The translations under genes were made by a program, and so were the position numbers. From the NCBI GenBank assembly GCA_963668015.2, contig CAXXCR010000001.1:1-64000 (forward strand): a stretch of DNA of 64,000 nt, read 5' to 3'. Source of the stretch: Ilyobacter_A sp963668015. Lineage in GTDB: Bacteria; Fusobacteriota; Fusobacteriia; Fusobacteriales; Fusobacteriaceae. The notes beneath the pieces are model-generated. The model saw only the letters and a list, made by a program, of their open reading frames with translations. It was not told the DNA's origin and made no database searches. Of the stretch, positions 8,306 through 15,597 are shown one piece after another. Each line of letters starts with the position of its first letter. Within the stretch, counting starts at the first letter, position 1.

Positions 8306-8818
8306 TTAAAGATCCCTCAAACCTTCGATAAGTTCCACTATCATCAGTTTTTTTTCAAAGTCTATACTTTTTACAAAATAATCAACTGCTGGAATCATTA
8401 TTTCATTCTCACCATCGGATACAACATATATATCATGGGCAGCGGTTGTAAAAACGTCAGAAACTTTTCCGAGATCTTCACCTTCTCTGGTCCTTACATC
8501 CATGTCTATTATGTCACCGAGATAAAATTCATCCCCTGTTCTGTCTCCCAAAAGTTCTCTTCTGATGTACAGTTTAAACCCGTTTAAAAGCTGGGCCTCG
8601 GTTTTATTTTTCACTTCTTCAAACTCAAAAATTATCTTTTTTTCATTTAGTCTGCTTACTTCTTTAATGGTAAACAGTTTCTTTGCTCCATTTTTTCCTT
8701 CGGCTATTACCTTGTTGCCTGGAAGTACATCCAGTTCTTCAAAAAAAGAATTAGCTTTCAGAGCCCCCTTTAAGTGGTGAGTCCCTGAAATAGTTCCAAT
8801 ATTTATTAAATCTTTCAA
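8306..8818 (-). CDS. rimM: 16S rRNA processing protein RimM
   Basis: RimM helps mature the 30S head domain. The N-terminal domain starts INIGTISGTHHLKGALKA, and the PRC-barrel is seen in FYLGDIIDMDV, LGKVSDVFTTAAHDIYVV and IMIPAVDYFVKSID. The length of 170 is normal. It sits between khpA and trmD in one minus-strand operon. Confidence 0.96.
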   Translation of the reverse strand: MKDLINIGTISGTHHLKGALKANSFFEELDVLPGNKVIAEGKNGAKKLFTIKEVSRLNEKKIIFEFEEVKNKTEAQLLNGFKLYIRRELLGDRTGDEFYLGDIIDMDVRTREGEDLGKVSDVFTTAAHDIYVVSDGENEIMIPAVDYFVKSIDFEKKLMIVELIEGLRDL

Positions 8819-8881
8819 ATCTCCACTCCTACTTTAATCACTCAAACGCCTCAACCGTCTATTCTGCTGAGAGTCATTCTA

Positions 8882-9121
8882 TTAGTCTAAAAATTCAACA
8901 TTTACATTAAGTTTGTCTTTTACTCCTGCAGCCTGCATAACTCCTCTTATAGCGTTGGCAGTAAGACCATTTTTACCTATTATTTTACCAAGCTCTCCGT
9001 CAGATACCCTTACTTGAAAAGTAACTGTGTCACCTTGAACAGAGTTTTGCACATCCAGCTCTACCCCTTCTTTTATTATCTGACCTATTATATATCTTAA
9101 AAGTTTCTCTAAATTTTCCAC
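8882..9121 (-). CDS. khpA: KH-domain RNA-binding protein KhpA
   Basis: This 79-residue protein is a single type II KH domain with the GXXG loop as GKIIGKNG near residue 50. Homologues (KhpA, YlqC) bind RNA together with KhpB/Jag and affect cell division and small-RNA stability; no khpB is in this window. It overlaps the thioesterase gene upstream by 13 bases. A 63-base gap to rimM holds no obvious element. In Firmicutes the same gene also lies near rimM-trmD. Confidence 0.93.
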   Translation of the reverse strand: MENLEKLLRYIIGQIIKEGVELDVQNSVQGDTVTFQVRVSDGELGKIIGKNGLTANAIRGVMQAAGVKDKLNVNVEFLD

Positions 9122-9525
9122 TTAAATCCTCCTTTTATCTTTTCATATAGTTTTTCTGGTATCCTTTTAGGCTTACCTGATTTATCGGTAAAAATATGAG
9201 ATGTAGTACCATTTCCGTATTTAGCAACATATTTCTCATCGTAAAATTCATAAGAGAACTTCAGCCTTATCCTGCTAAACTCCTCTACCTCTACAACTAT
9301 GTTCACAAGTGTGTCGTATTCTACCCCGTTGAGATATTTTACCTCAACACTGGAAACAGGCAGCATAAATCCCATATCTTCTATCTCTTTATATGAAACA
9401 CCGGTACTGCGTATCCATTCAGTCCTTGCCCTCTCCATCCAGATGAGAAAGTTCGAATGGTACACCCTCCCCATCTGGTCGGTTTCGTTGTAGTATACCC
9501 TGTGTGAAAATACAAACTTATCCAT
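9109..9525 (-). CDS. Acyl-CoA thioesterase, YbgC/FadM family (hot-dog fold)
   Basis: This 138-residue single hot-dog domain hydrolyses acyl-CoA thioesters. The catalytic region FVFSHRVYYNETDQMGRVYH and SNFLIWMERARTEWIRSTG match the 4-hydroxybenzoyl-CoA thioesterase/YbgC subfamily, with Asp in the ETDQMG position acting as the usual catalytic acid. It overlaps pdxJ by 8 bases and khpA by 13, so it is translated within the operon. The chain length preferred cannot be told from sequence. Confidence 0.9.
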   Translation of the reverse strand: MDKFVFSHRVYYNETDQMGRVYHSNFLIWMERARTEWIRSTGVSYKEIEDMGFMLPVSSVEVKYLNGVEYDTLVNIVVEVEEFSRIRLKFSYEFYDEKYVAKYGNGTTSHIFTDKSGKPKRIPEKLYEKIKGGFKWKI

Positions 9526-10240
9526 TCACTATTATTTCTTTCATCTCTTTAACAGCTTCTTCTATACCAACAAATATAGACTTAGCTACTATAGAATGTC
9601 CTATATTAAGTTCCTCTATATCTTTAAGAGCAGCTATTCTGGAAGTATTCTTATAATCTAGACCGTGGCCCGCATTTACTCTCAGTCCCGCTTTTATAGC
9701 CGCCTCCATAGTGGTTTTTATAGCTTCGAACTCTTTATCAAGCTCTTCTTCACTTTTAGCCTCAGAATATGAACCTGTATGTATCTCTATGTAGTCGGCC
9801 CCCATATCTTTTGCAAGCTTCATAATTTCCGGTTTAGGGTCCAAAAACAGGCTTACCTGTATCCCCTTTTCATTTAGTTTCCCGATAACCTCTTTAGTTT
9901 TTGCTCTTATTGCAGCATCTTCTATGTTTAAGCCTCCCTCAGTGGTCAGCTCCTCCCTTTTTTCAGGCACAAGGGTAACCATATCAGGAACTACCTCCAA
10001 AGCTATCTGAACTATATCGTCAGAAGTTGCCATCTCAAGGTTTAGTCTGGTAGTAATTACCTGCCTTAAAACCCTTACATCCCTGTCCTGGATATGCCTT
10101 CTGTCTTCTCTAAGGTGAATTGTTATTCCGTCGGCACCTGCTTTTTCAGCTAAAACAGCCGCCCTAACGAGGTCAGGCTCCTTTGCCAGCCTGGCTTGTC
10201 TTAAAGTTGCTACGTGGTCGATGTTTACACCTAACTTCAT
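9518..10240 (-). CDS. pdxJ: Pyridoxine 5'-phosphate synthase PdxJ
   Basis: PdxJ condenses 1-deoxyxylulose 5-phosphate with 3-amino-2-oxopropyl phosphate to pyridoxine 5'-phosphate. The N-terminus LGVNIDHVATLRQAR, then ADGITIHLREDRRHI and LRVNAGHGLDY are family signatures with the expected active-site His and Glu residues. The length of 240 is normal. It starts directly at the end of the DUF4911 gene. Its presence indicates the DXP-dependent vitamin B6 route; serC in this window could also serve that route. Confidence 0.96.
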   Translation of the reverse strand: MKLGVNIDHVATLRQARLAKEPDLVRAAVLAEKAGADGITIHLREDRRHIQDRDVRVLRQVITTRLNLEMATSDDIVQIALEVVPDMVTLVPEKREELTTEGGLNIEDAAIRAKTKEVIGKLNEKGIQVSLFLDPKPEIMKLAKDMGADYIEIHTGSYSEAKSEEELDKEFEAIKTTMEAAIKAGLRVNAGHGLDYKNTSRIAALKDIEELNIGHSIVAKSIFVGIEEAVKEMKEIIVNG

Positions 10241-10480
10241 TTATATTTCTCCTTCCCATGGTCCTTGTTTTATTATTTCAGCGCTGATACCTTTGCCGTC
10301 TAAGTCCTCTACTATTTTCTGTACAAGTTCACTATAAGTATCAATGGAAATTATCTTTATAAGCCCATTTTTAGGATCAAGGGTTCTCACAACACCAAGC
10401 CCCTCATAGGCCTCCATTATCTTATTTATAAAATCTATATGTTTTTTCTCTGTTTGTATATAAAATTCATAACTTTTCAT
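10241..10480 (-). CDS. DUF4911 domain-containing protein
   Basis: This small 79-residue protein has an alternating beta-alpha pattern: YEFYIQTEKKHIDFINKIME, then GLVVRT-like GLGVVRTLD and GLIKIISID. It resembles the DUF4911 family, an ACT/RRM-like ferredoxin fold of unknown role. It lies between rsmA and pdxJ with gaps of 2 and 0 bases, so it is an operon member. No catalytic motif is evident. Confidence 0.75.
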   Translation of the reverse strand: MKSYEFYIQTEKKHIDFINKIMEAYEGLGVVRTLDPKNGLIKIISIDTYSELVQKIVEDLDGKGISAEIIKQGPWEGEI

Positions 10481-10482
10481 CT

Positions 10483-11283
10483 TTATCTCCCTACTTTTTC
10501 AAGTATCTGTATTAATTCTATAAATTCATCTATGCTAAAAGCCTCAGCCCTTTTTTTCGGGTCTATTTTATTTTCTTCCAATATTTCTCTCAAGTCCCCT
10601 TTGTTAAAACCAAGCATGGCTAAGTTGTTTACTATATTCTTTCTTTTGTTTGCAAACGCTGCCTTGACATACTTAAAAAACAAACCTTCATCTATCATCT
10701 TTTCGTAAGGCTTGTCCTGTCTAAGTTTTATAGACATAAAAGCCGAATCAACCTTTGGTACCGGAGTAAAAGCCTCCTTAGGTATGGTAAACAGATATTC
10801 AGTATCTGCAAAGTATTCAACTGCCAGGGTAAGTATACTTCTTTCCTTACCTGATTTCGCACAGACCCTTTCCGCGACCTCTTTTTGTACCATTATAAAT
10901 ATTTCATCAACATATTTCCTGTTTTCTATAAGTTTGTTTATTATAGGGGAAGTTATGTAGTAAGGTATGTTGGCCACTACTTTTACCTTTTTCCCTATCT
11001 TTTCATCAAAATCTACTTCTAATATATCCTGCATTATCAGCTGAAACTTGCTGTTTTTTTCAAATTTGTTTCTCAAAATTTTTTCCAAATCTGTGTCTAT
11101 CTCTACACAGGTCACATCTTTAGCTGAGTCAAGTAGAAGTTTTGTAAGAGCTCCTTCACCGGGTCCTATTTCAACTATGCTTTCATCTGGCCCGACACCC
11201 GCTACATCCATTATCCTGCTTAGTATATCCTGGGCATCTGTCAAAAAATTTTGTCCGTATTTTTTTTTGTGTTTAAAAGACAT
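10483..11283 (-). CDS. rsmA: 16S rRNA dimethyladenosine transferase RsmA (KsgA)
   Basis: RsmA dimethylates A1518 and A1519 of 16S rRNA during late 30S assembly. It opens with KKKYGQNFLTD. SAM motif I is IVEIGPGEGALTKLLL, motif II CVEIDTD, and motif IV VVANIPYYITSPII, in which NIPYY is the adenine-methylating signature. The length of 266 is normal. It is 12 bases downstream of the second hpt copy. Confidence 0.97.
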   Translation of the reverse strand: MSFKHKKKYGQNFLTDAQDILSRIMDVAGVGPDESIVEIGPGEGALTKLLLDSAKDVTCVEIDTDLEKILRNKFEKNSKFQLIMQDILEVDFDEKIGKKVKVVANIPYYITSPIINKLIENRKYVDEIFIMVQKEVAERVCAKSGKERSILTLAVEYFADTEYLFTIPKEAFTPVPKVDSAFMSIKLRQDKPYEKMIDEGLFFKYVKAAFANKRKNIVNNLAMLGFNKGDLREILEENKIDPKKRAEAFSIDEFIELIQILEKVGR

Positions 11284-11295
11284 TTTTCCTCCAAA

Positions 11296-11832
11296 CTAAT
11301 CTTCTATCTTTACAATTTTTCCTACGTATTCCAGGTTTCTATGTTTTTGGTGGTAGTCCATGCCATAGCCTACCACAAATTCATTCCCTATATCGAAACC
11401 TAAAAAATCTACATCTATGCTTTTTTCCCGTTTTTCAGGTCTATTTAAAAGACTGCACACCTTTACAGTTTTAGCCCCTCTTTTTTTCAAAATATTAGTT
11501 ACCATGTCTATTGTTATACCTGTGCTTATTATATCCTCTACGACTAAAACATTTTTCCCGGAAACATTTTCCTCCAGGTCCTTTAATATTTTAAATATGC
11601 CCGAATTTTTCATGGACTCACCGTAATTAGCTACTGTCATAAAGTCTATATTCACTTGGACATCTATCTGCCTGATAAGGTCTGCCACAAAAATAACCGA
11701 ACCCCTCAAAAGGCCTACTACAAGAAGATCCTCATTCTTCTCCTTGAAATACCCAGTGATATCATTACCTAATTGGTTTATTCTGTTTTGCAGCTCCTCT
11801 TTTGTTATTAAGACTTCTACTCTATATCTCAT
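11296..11832 (-). CDS. Hypoxanthine phosphoribosyltransferase paralogue with altered active site
   Basis: This 178-residue phosphoribosyltransferase is closely related to the adjacent hpt. I chose the ATG at 11832 after AAAGGTTG; an upstream ATG at 11892 gives an untypical hydrophobic extension. The PRPP loop reads VVEDIISTGITI. The two acidic residues ED are kept, but the Asp that serves as catalytic base in hypoxanthine-guanine enzymes (Asp137 in the human protein) is Ser. The usual LLNKP lysine near the purine site is Arg (LLNRPEKRE). The family fold and the FVVGYGMDY segment are kept. It may act on another base, act poorly, or be regulatory. It lies between the canonical hpt and rsmA. Confidence 0.88.
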   Translation of the reverse strand: MRYRVEVLITKEELQNRINQLGNDITGYFKEKNEDLLVVGLLRGSVIFVADLIRQIDVQVNIDFMTVANYGESMKNSGIFKILKDLEENVSGKNVLVVEDIISTGITIDMVTNILKKRGAKTVKVCSLLNRPEKREKSIDVDFLGFDIGNEFVVGYGMDYHQKHRNLEYVGKIVKIED

Positions 11833-11904
11833 AAAACAACCTTTCAGAAATATCAATATAAATTGGACAAGAGATATAAACCTCTTGTCCAAAAATACTT
11901 TAGC

Positions 11905-12459
11905 TTAATCCTCTATAGGACCCATTACACCAATATACGGTATATTTCTATACTCCTGGCTGAAATCCAGACCGTAGCCTAATACAAATTCGTTTTCTAT
12001 ATCAAATCCGATATACTGCACATCTACATTAGCCTCTCTCCTAGCAGGCTTGTTTAAAAGAGTACAAAGTGAAATCGATTTAGGACTTCTATTTCCAAGT
12101 ATCTGCATAACCTTTTTAAGGGTAAGGCCTGAATCGATGATATCCTCTACAACGATTACATCTTTACCCATTATGTTCTCGTCTAAGTCCTTCAGTATTT
12201 TAACTTCTCTAGAGCTCTCTGTTGCATCTCCATAGCTGGAAACACTCATAAAGTCCATCTTTAAAGGAAGTTTTATCTCTCTGCAAATATCTGCCATAAA
12301 AATGATAGATCCTTTTAATAGGCAGATAACCAAAAGCTCCTCCTCTTTATCCTTAAAATCCTCCGTGATTTGAGCACCTAGTTCTTTCACCCTTTTAGAA
12401 ATTTCTTCTTCTGTGATAAGTTTTCTTACTATTCCCTTATCCCATTCTTTTTTCGACAT
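11905..12459 (-). CDS. hpt: Hypoxanthine phosphoribosyltransferase, canonical copy
   Basis: Hpt salvages hypoxanthine (and often guanine) to IMP (GMP) using PRPP. The flexible loop region is SSYGDATESSREVKILKD, the PRPP motif is VIVVEDIIDSGLTL with Glu-Asp and the catalytic Asp intact, and the purine-site segment has LLNKPARREA with Lys, then ENEFVLGYGLDFSQEYRN. The length of 184 is normal. It is the first gene of the twelve-gene operon and has a clear sigma-70 promoter about 50 bases upstream. It is followed by a diverged copy. Confidence 0.95.
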   Translation of the reverse strand: MSKKEWDKGIVRKLITEEEISKRVKELGAQITEDFKDKEEELLVICLLKGSIIFMADICREIKLPLKMDFMSVSSYGDATESSREVKILKDLDENIMGKDVIVVEDIIDSGLTLKKVMQILGNRSPKSISLCTLLNKPARREANVDVQYIGFDIENEFVLGYGLDFSQEYRNIPYIGVMGPIED

Positions 12460-12506
12460 GATTCCCTCCTAAAAAATGCTTTGAATACACAAGTGCATTC
12501 CTTGAC

Positions 12507-12535
12507 ATTTTATCATCTACGCATAGATTTATCAA
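12507..12535 (-). promoter_or_regulatory. Sigma-70 promoter of the hpt operon
   Basis: On the minus strand TTGATA and TAAAAT are separated by 17 bases, 48 bases before the hpt start codon. Its -35 lies only 8 bases from the -35 of the divergent PASTA-gene promoter. Confidence 0.75.
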
Positions 12536-12543
12536 GTAATTTA

Positions 12544-12572
12544 TTGATATTTTTTCCCTTATATGATATTAT
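12544..12572 (+). promoter_or_regulatory. Sigma-70 promoter of the PASTA-rsgA-rpe operon
   Basis: TTGATA and TATTAT are separated by 17 bases, 45 bases before the PASTA-gene start. It is back to back with the hpt promoter. Confidence 0.72.
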
Positions 12573-12617
12573 TATATATTGAATTGTCTGCTTATCAAAT
12601 TATTAGGAAGGTAAAAA

Positions 12618-13322
12618 ATGAAAAAATATATATGTTATTTTGGAACTGCTTTATTCCTGTGTGCATCCATATATTTTGGCTCTGCTGTTTTTTTTAAATT
12701 CTTCTTTAATAGCTTTTTGATAAAGACTCCCAATTTAAGCGGACTCAGTTTTGAAGAGGCTCAATCCGCTCTTGAAACAGGAGATTTGAGTTTAAAAAAA
12801 GCTGGTGAAGACTTCTCAACTTTTCCAGTTGGAAAAATATATTCACAACTTCCAAAGGCAGGCTCTAAAATAAAAGAAGGCAGGCTTATAAAGGTGTGGG
12901 TCAGCAAAGGACAAAAGCAAATAAAAGTACCCGACTTATCCGGTATGGACCTCTTCGATGCAAGAGTCCTAGCCGAGAACAAGGGGATTGTGATAAAACA
13001 CATTAGCTATACAAAGAAAAACAGCGCCTATAATAAGGTGATCACCAGTGACCCCGCTCCTGGAACACTCCTTACCGATACAAATCTGGTTTCTCTTCTG
13101 GTTAGCATTCCGGAAGATGACAACAGTATAGTAATGCCTGATCTCTTGGGATTGGAGTTTCGGGATGCAAGGAGCTTGATCAAAGAAAACAGGCTGGTAT
13201 TGGGGAAAACTGAGTATATCGACAACTTTGATTTTGAAAGCAACATTATAATAGATGTAAGTGTTCCCGAAGGCGAGAAAGTCAAGCCCGGGACTATCAT
13301 TAACTTGATAATAAGCAGATAG
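12618..13322 (+). CDS. Membrane-anchored triple-PASTA protein without a kinase domain
   Basis: The 234-residue product has one N-terminal membrane segment (about residues 5-33) followed by three PASTA repeats of about 65 residues. They begin KTPNLSGLSFEEAQ, KVPDLSGMDLFDAR and VMPDLLGLEFRDAR, each ending in a turn such as LPKAGSKIKEG or DPAPGTLL. PASTA domains bind peptidoglycan fragments, so the bulk should face the periplasm. There is no Ser/Thr kinase or transpeptidase domain. In many Firmicutes the PASTA kinase PrkC sits directly before rsgA-rpe; here only the PASTA half holds that place. It is 17 bases upstream of rsgA and shares its promoter. Confidence 0.9.
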   Translation: MKKYICYFGTALFLCASIYFGSAVFFKFFFNSFLIKTPNLSGLSFEEAQSALETGDLSLKKAGEDFSTFPVGKIYSQLPKAGSKIKEGRLIKVWVSKGQKQIKVPDLSGMDLFDARVLAENKGIVIKHISYTKKNSAYNKVITSDPAPGTLLTDTNLVSLLVSIPEDDNSIVMPDLLGLEFRDARSLIKENRLVLGKTEYIDNFDFESNIIIDVSVPEGEKVKPGTIINLIISR

Positions 13323-13338
13323 CAAAGGAGGTAACAGC

Positions 13339-14220
13339 ATCAAGGGTTTAGTTACAACAAAAATAAAAGGCTTTTACTATGTTGAAAGCGACGGTGAGCT
13401 TCATGAATGCAGGCTCAGGGGGATACTGAAAAAGAAAAATAAAAAAGATAACTGTATCGTGGGGGATATTGTTGAATTCAGTGACGAAAAATTTATAACA
13501 AAGGTTTATGAGAGGAAGAATATGATAGTGAGGCCTCTTGTAGCCAACTTAGACTACCTTGTTATAACTTTTTCTGCAAAAGATCCAGAATTCAATTTTG
13601 ATAGGTTCAACATACTGCTTTTAAACGCATTCTACTACAATGTAAAACCGCTTATAGTTATGAACAAAATCGAACTGTTAAGTCTTGAAGAACTGGAAAC
13701 TTTAAAAAAACAACTGGCTTTCTTGACTGATCTGGGAATAGACGTCTTCTATGTATCTACCTACGAAAATAGAAACATTGATGCAGTTAAAGATTATATA
13801 AAAGACCACCTGTCCGCCTTCGGAGGGCCAAGCGGTGTAGGAAAGTCTTCTCTTATAAATTTGATGCAAACTGAAAAGGTCTTGGAAGTTGGAGAGACAA
13901 GCAGAAAGACTAAAAGGGGAAAGCACACTACTAAAGGTACCACTCTTCTACACCTGGAAAACGGTGGATATATCATTGATACCCCTGGTTTTACATCCAT
14001 TGAGGTGCCCAATATCAGCGACCAGCATGAGCTGGCATCACTGTTCCCGGAATTTTCCGACTACCAAAACTGCAGATTTTCAGACTGCATCCATATAAAC
14101 GAACCTGGATGCGAAGTAAAAGAAGCTTTGGAAAAAGATAAAATCTCTAAATTAAGATATGATTTTTACATAAAAATACATAATATTTTAAAATCAGAAA
14201 GGTGGAAAAAATATGATTAA
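13339..14220 (+). CDS. rsgA: Ribosome small subunit-dependent GTPase RsgA, apparent ATC start
   Basis: RsgA is a circularly permuted GTPase that checks late 30S assembly. The OB domain (KGLVTTKIKGFYYVE, then NCIVGDIVEF) precedes the permuted G motifs: G4 IVMNKIE, G1 GGPSGVGKSSLIN, G2 around TTKGTT, G3 DTPGF. The zinc cluster is NCRFSDCIHINEPGC. The N-terminal sequence is in frame only from an ATC at 13339, which stands 7 bases after a perfect AGGAGG. The frame has no ATG, GTG or TTG between the upstream stop at 13312 and the GTG at 13459, which would delete the OB start. Either a rare ATC start or a G-to-C base error explains this. It overlaps rpe by 8 bases. Confidence 0.9.
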   Translation: MKGLVTTKIKGFYYVESDGELHECRLRGILKKKNKKDNCIVGDIVEFSDEKFITKVYERKNMIVRPLVANLDYLVITFSAKDPEFNFDRFNILLLNAFYYNVKPLIVMNKIELLSLEELETLKKQLAFLTDLGIDVFYVSTYENRNIDAVKDYIKDHLSAFGGPSGVGKSSLINLMQTEKVLEVGETSRKTKRGKHTTKGTTLLHLENGGYIIDTPGFTSIEVPNISDQHELASLFPEFSDYQNCRFSDCIHINEPGCEVKEALEKDKISKLRYDFYIKIHNILKSERWKKYD

Positions 14221-14845
14221 AGTCGCTCCGTCGATCCTATCCGCTGATTTCAGCAGACTTGGTGAGGAAGTAATAGCTTTAGACAAAGCTGGAGCAGATA
14301 TGGTTCACATAGATGTAATGGATGGGAATTTTGTTCCGAACATAAGCTTCGGACCTGTTGTTATAAAATCAATCAGGGATAAAACTGACCTGTGCTTTGA
14401 TGTTCATTTAATGATAGACAAGCCTGAAAGATATATACAGGATTTTGTTGATGCAGGGGCAGATCTTATAACAGTTCATGCAGAATCCACAATACATTTG
14501 CACAGAACTATCCAGCAGATAAAAACAGCGGGAATTAAGGCAGCTGTTTCACTTAATCCAGCTACTCCAATAGAGAACATTAAATATGTACTAGACGAGA
14601 TCGATATGGTACTTTTAATGTCTGTTAACCCTGGATTTGGAGGGCAAAAATTTATCCCTTCAATACTAGATAAAATCAGAGAGCTTAGAGCTCTTAGACC
14701 TAACCTGGATATACAGGTTGACGGTGGGATAAATTCAGATACAGTCAAGCAGTGTGTCGAAGCCGGAGCAAATATTTTTGTTGCCGGATCATATGTGTTT
14801 GGCGGGGATGACTACAAAGAAAAAATTGAGAGTCTTAAGAAATAA
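14213..14845 (+). CDS. rpe: Ribulose-phosphate 3-epimerase
   Basis: Rpe interconverts ribulose 5-phosphate and xylulose 5-phosphate in the pentose phosphate pathway. The start APSILSADFSRLGEE, the metal-binding HIDVMDGNFVPN and FDVHLMI, the flexible loop MSVNPGFGGQKFI and the catalytic IQVDGGIN are all present. The length of 210 is normal. The ATG overlaps the end of rsgA; rsgA-rpe is a common conserved pair. Confidence 0.97.
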   Translation: MIKVAPSILSADFSRLGEEVIALDKAGADMVHIDVMDGNFVPNISFGPVVIKSIRDKTDLCFDVHLMIDKPERYIQDFVDAGADLITVHAESTIHLHRTIQQIKTAGIKAAVSLNPATPIENIKYVLDEIDMVLLMSVNPGFGGQKFIPSILDKIRELRALRPNLDIQVDGGINSDTVKQCVEAGANIFVAGSYVFGGDDYKEKIESLKK

Positions 14846-14856
14846 AGGGGGCCGCC

Positions 14857-15558
14857 ATGCTTTTAGACAGAGATAAAAAAGTGGAAATTGATGATATTTT
14901 GGAAAAGGTTAACCAGGTCATAGAAGATTTTTATAAGCTTTTCTACGAGACAGAAAACCTAGCATTAAAACAGGGAATAAAATGTCTTACTACAACAGAG
15001 CTCCATGTTATAGAAGCCATCGGGGTAGACGCCCTTTCGATGAACGAACTTTCAGATAGACTAGGAATAACAATGGGAACGGCCACTGTGGCTGTAAACA
15101 AGCTTTCTGACAAGGGATTTATAGACAGAAAGAGATCTGATTACGACAGGAGAAAGGTTTTCGTTTCACTCTCCGGGAAAGGAACAAAAGCTTTGAATTA
15201 TCATGACAATTACCACAACATGATAATGTCAAACATTACAAAAGGCCTCTCCAAAGATGAGTTGGAAACTTTTTCAGTAGTATTTGAAAAGATACTAAAA
15301 AATCTTAATTCTCAGATTGATTTTATAAAACCTTGTCCTATAACTGAGTGCTCTGAAGGTTCAGTTGTAAACGTAATAGATATAAAAGGTAGTCCTGCTG
15401 TTAAAAATTTCTTCAAGGATATGGGTGTTTCAGTTTATTCTGAGCTCAAAGTTACGAAGAGAACTATGAACGGAATTATGGCAGTAGTAAATGAGAAGGA
15501 ATTTGAAATAAATGCCATAGATGCAAAAAATTTGATAGTAGTTAAAAAAGAGCTATAA
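14857..15558 (+). CDS. MarR-family regulator fused to a C-terminal FeoA-like domain
   Basis: The 233-residue protein has a MarR winged helix-turn-helix (about residues 25-135): LTTTELHVIEAIG, then LGITMGTATVAVNKLSDKGF and the wing RKRSDYDRRKVFVSLSGKG. After a short linker comes a FeoA-type SH3-like barrel (about 155-233): CSEGSVVNVIDIKG, FFKDMGVSVYSELKV, FEINAIDAKNLIVV. FeoA domains occur in iron transport regulators such as DtxR/MntR, so a metal-sensing role is plausible. There is no feoB here. It follows rpe by 11 bases with an AAAGGGGG site, and a terminator follows it. Confidence 0.83.
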   Translation: MLLDRDKKVEIDDILEKVNQVIEDFYKLFYETENLALKQGIKCLTTTELHVIEAIGVDALSMNELSDRLGITMGTATVAVNKLSDKGFIDRKRSDYDRRKVFVSLSGKGTKALNYHDNYHNMIMSNITKGLSKDELETFSVVFEKILKNLNSQIDFIKPCPITECSEGSVVNVIDIKGSPAVKNFFKDMGVSVYSELKVTKRTMNGIMAVVNEKEFEINAIDAKNLIVVKKEL

Positions 15559-15582
15559 CTTACCTTCGGGTAAGTTATTTTT
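15555..15582 (+). terminator. UUCG-tetraloop terminator after the MarR-FeoA gene
   Basis: A 10-bp stem (ATAACTTACC with GGTAAGTTAT) closes a TTCG loop and ends in TTTTT. It separates the PASTA-rsgA-rpe-marR unit from rqcH, although read-through is likely because rqcH has no obvious promoter of its own in the short gap. Confidence 0.75.
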
Positions 15583-15597
15583 GCGAAAGGAGAAAAC

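Noticed and set aside
12969..13343. Minus-strand ORFs opposite the PASTA gene
   Set aside because: Low-complexity antisense shadows of a clear PASTA-repeat gene, without ribosome-binding sites.
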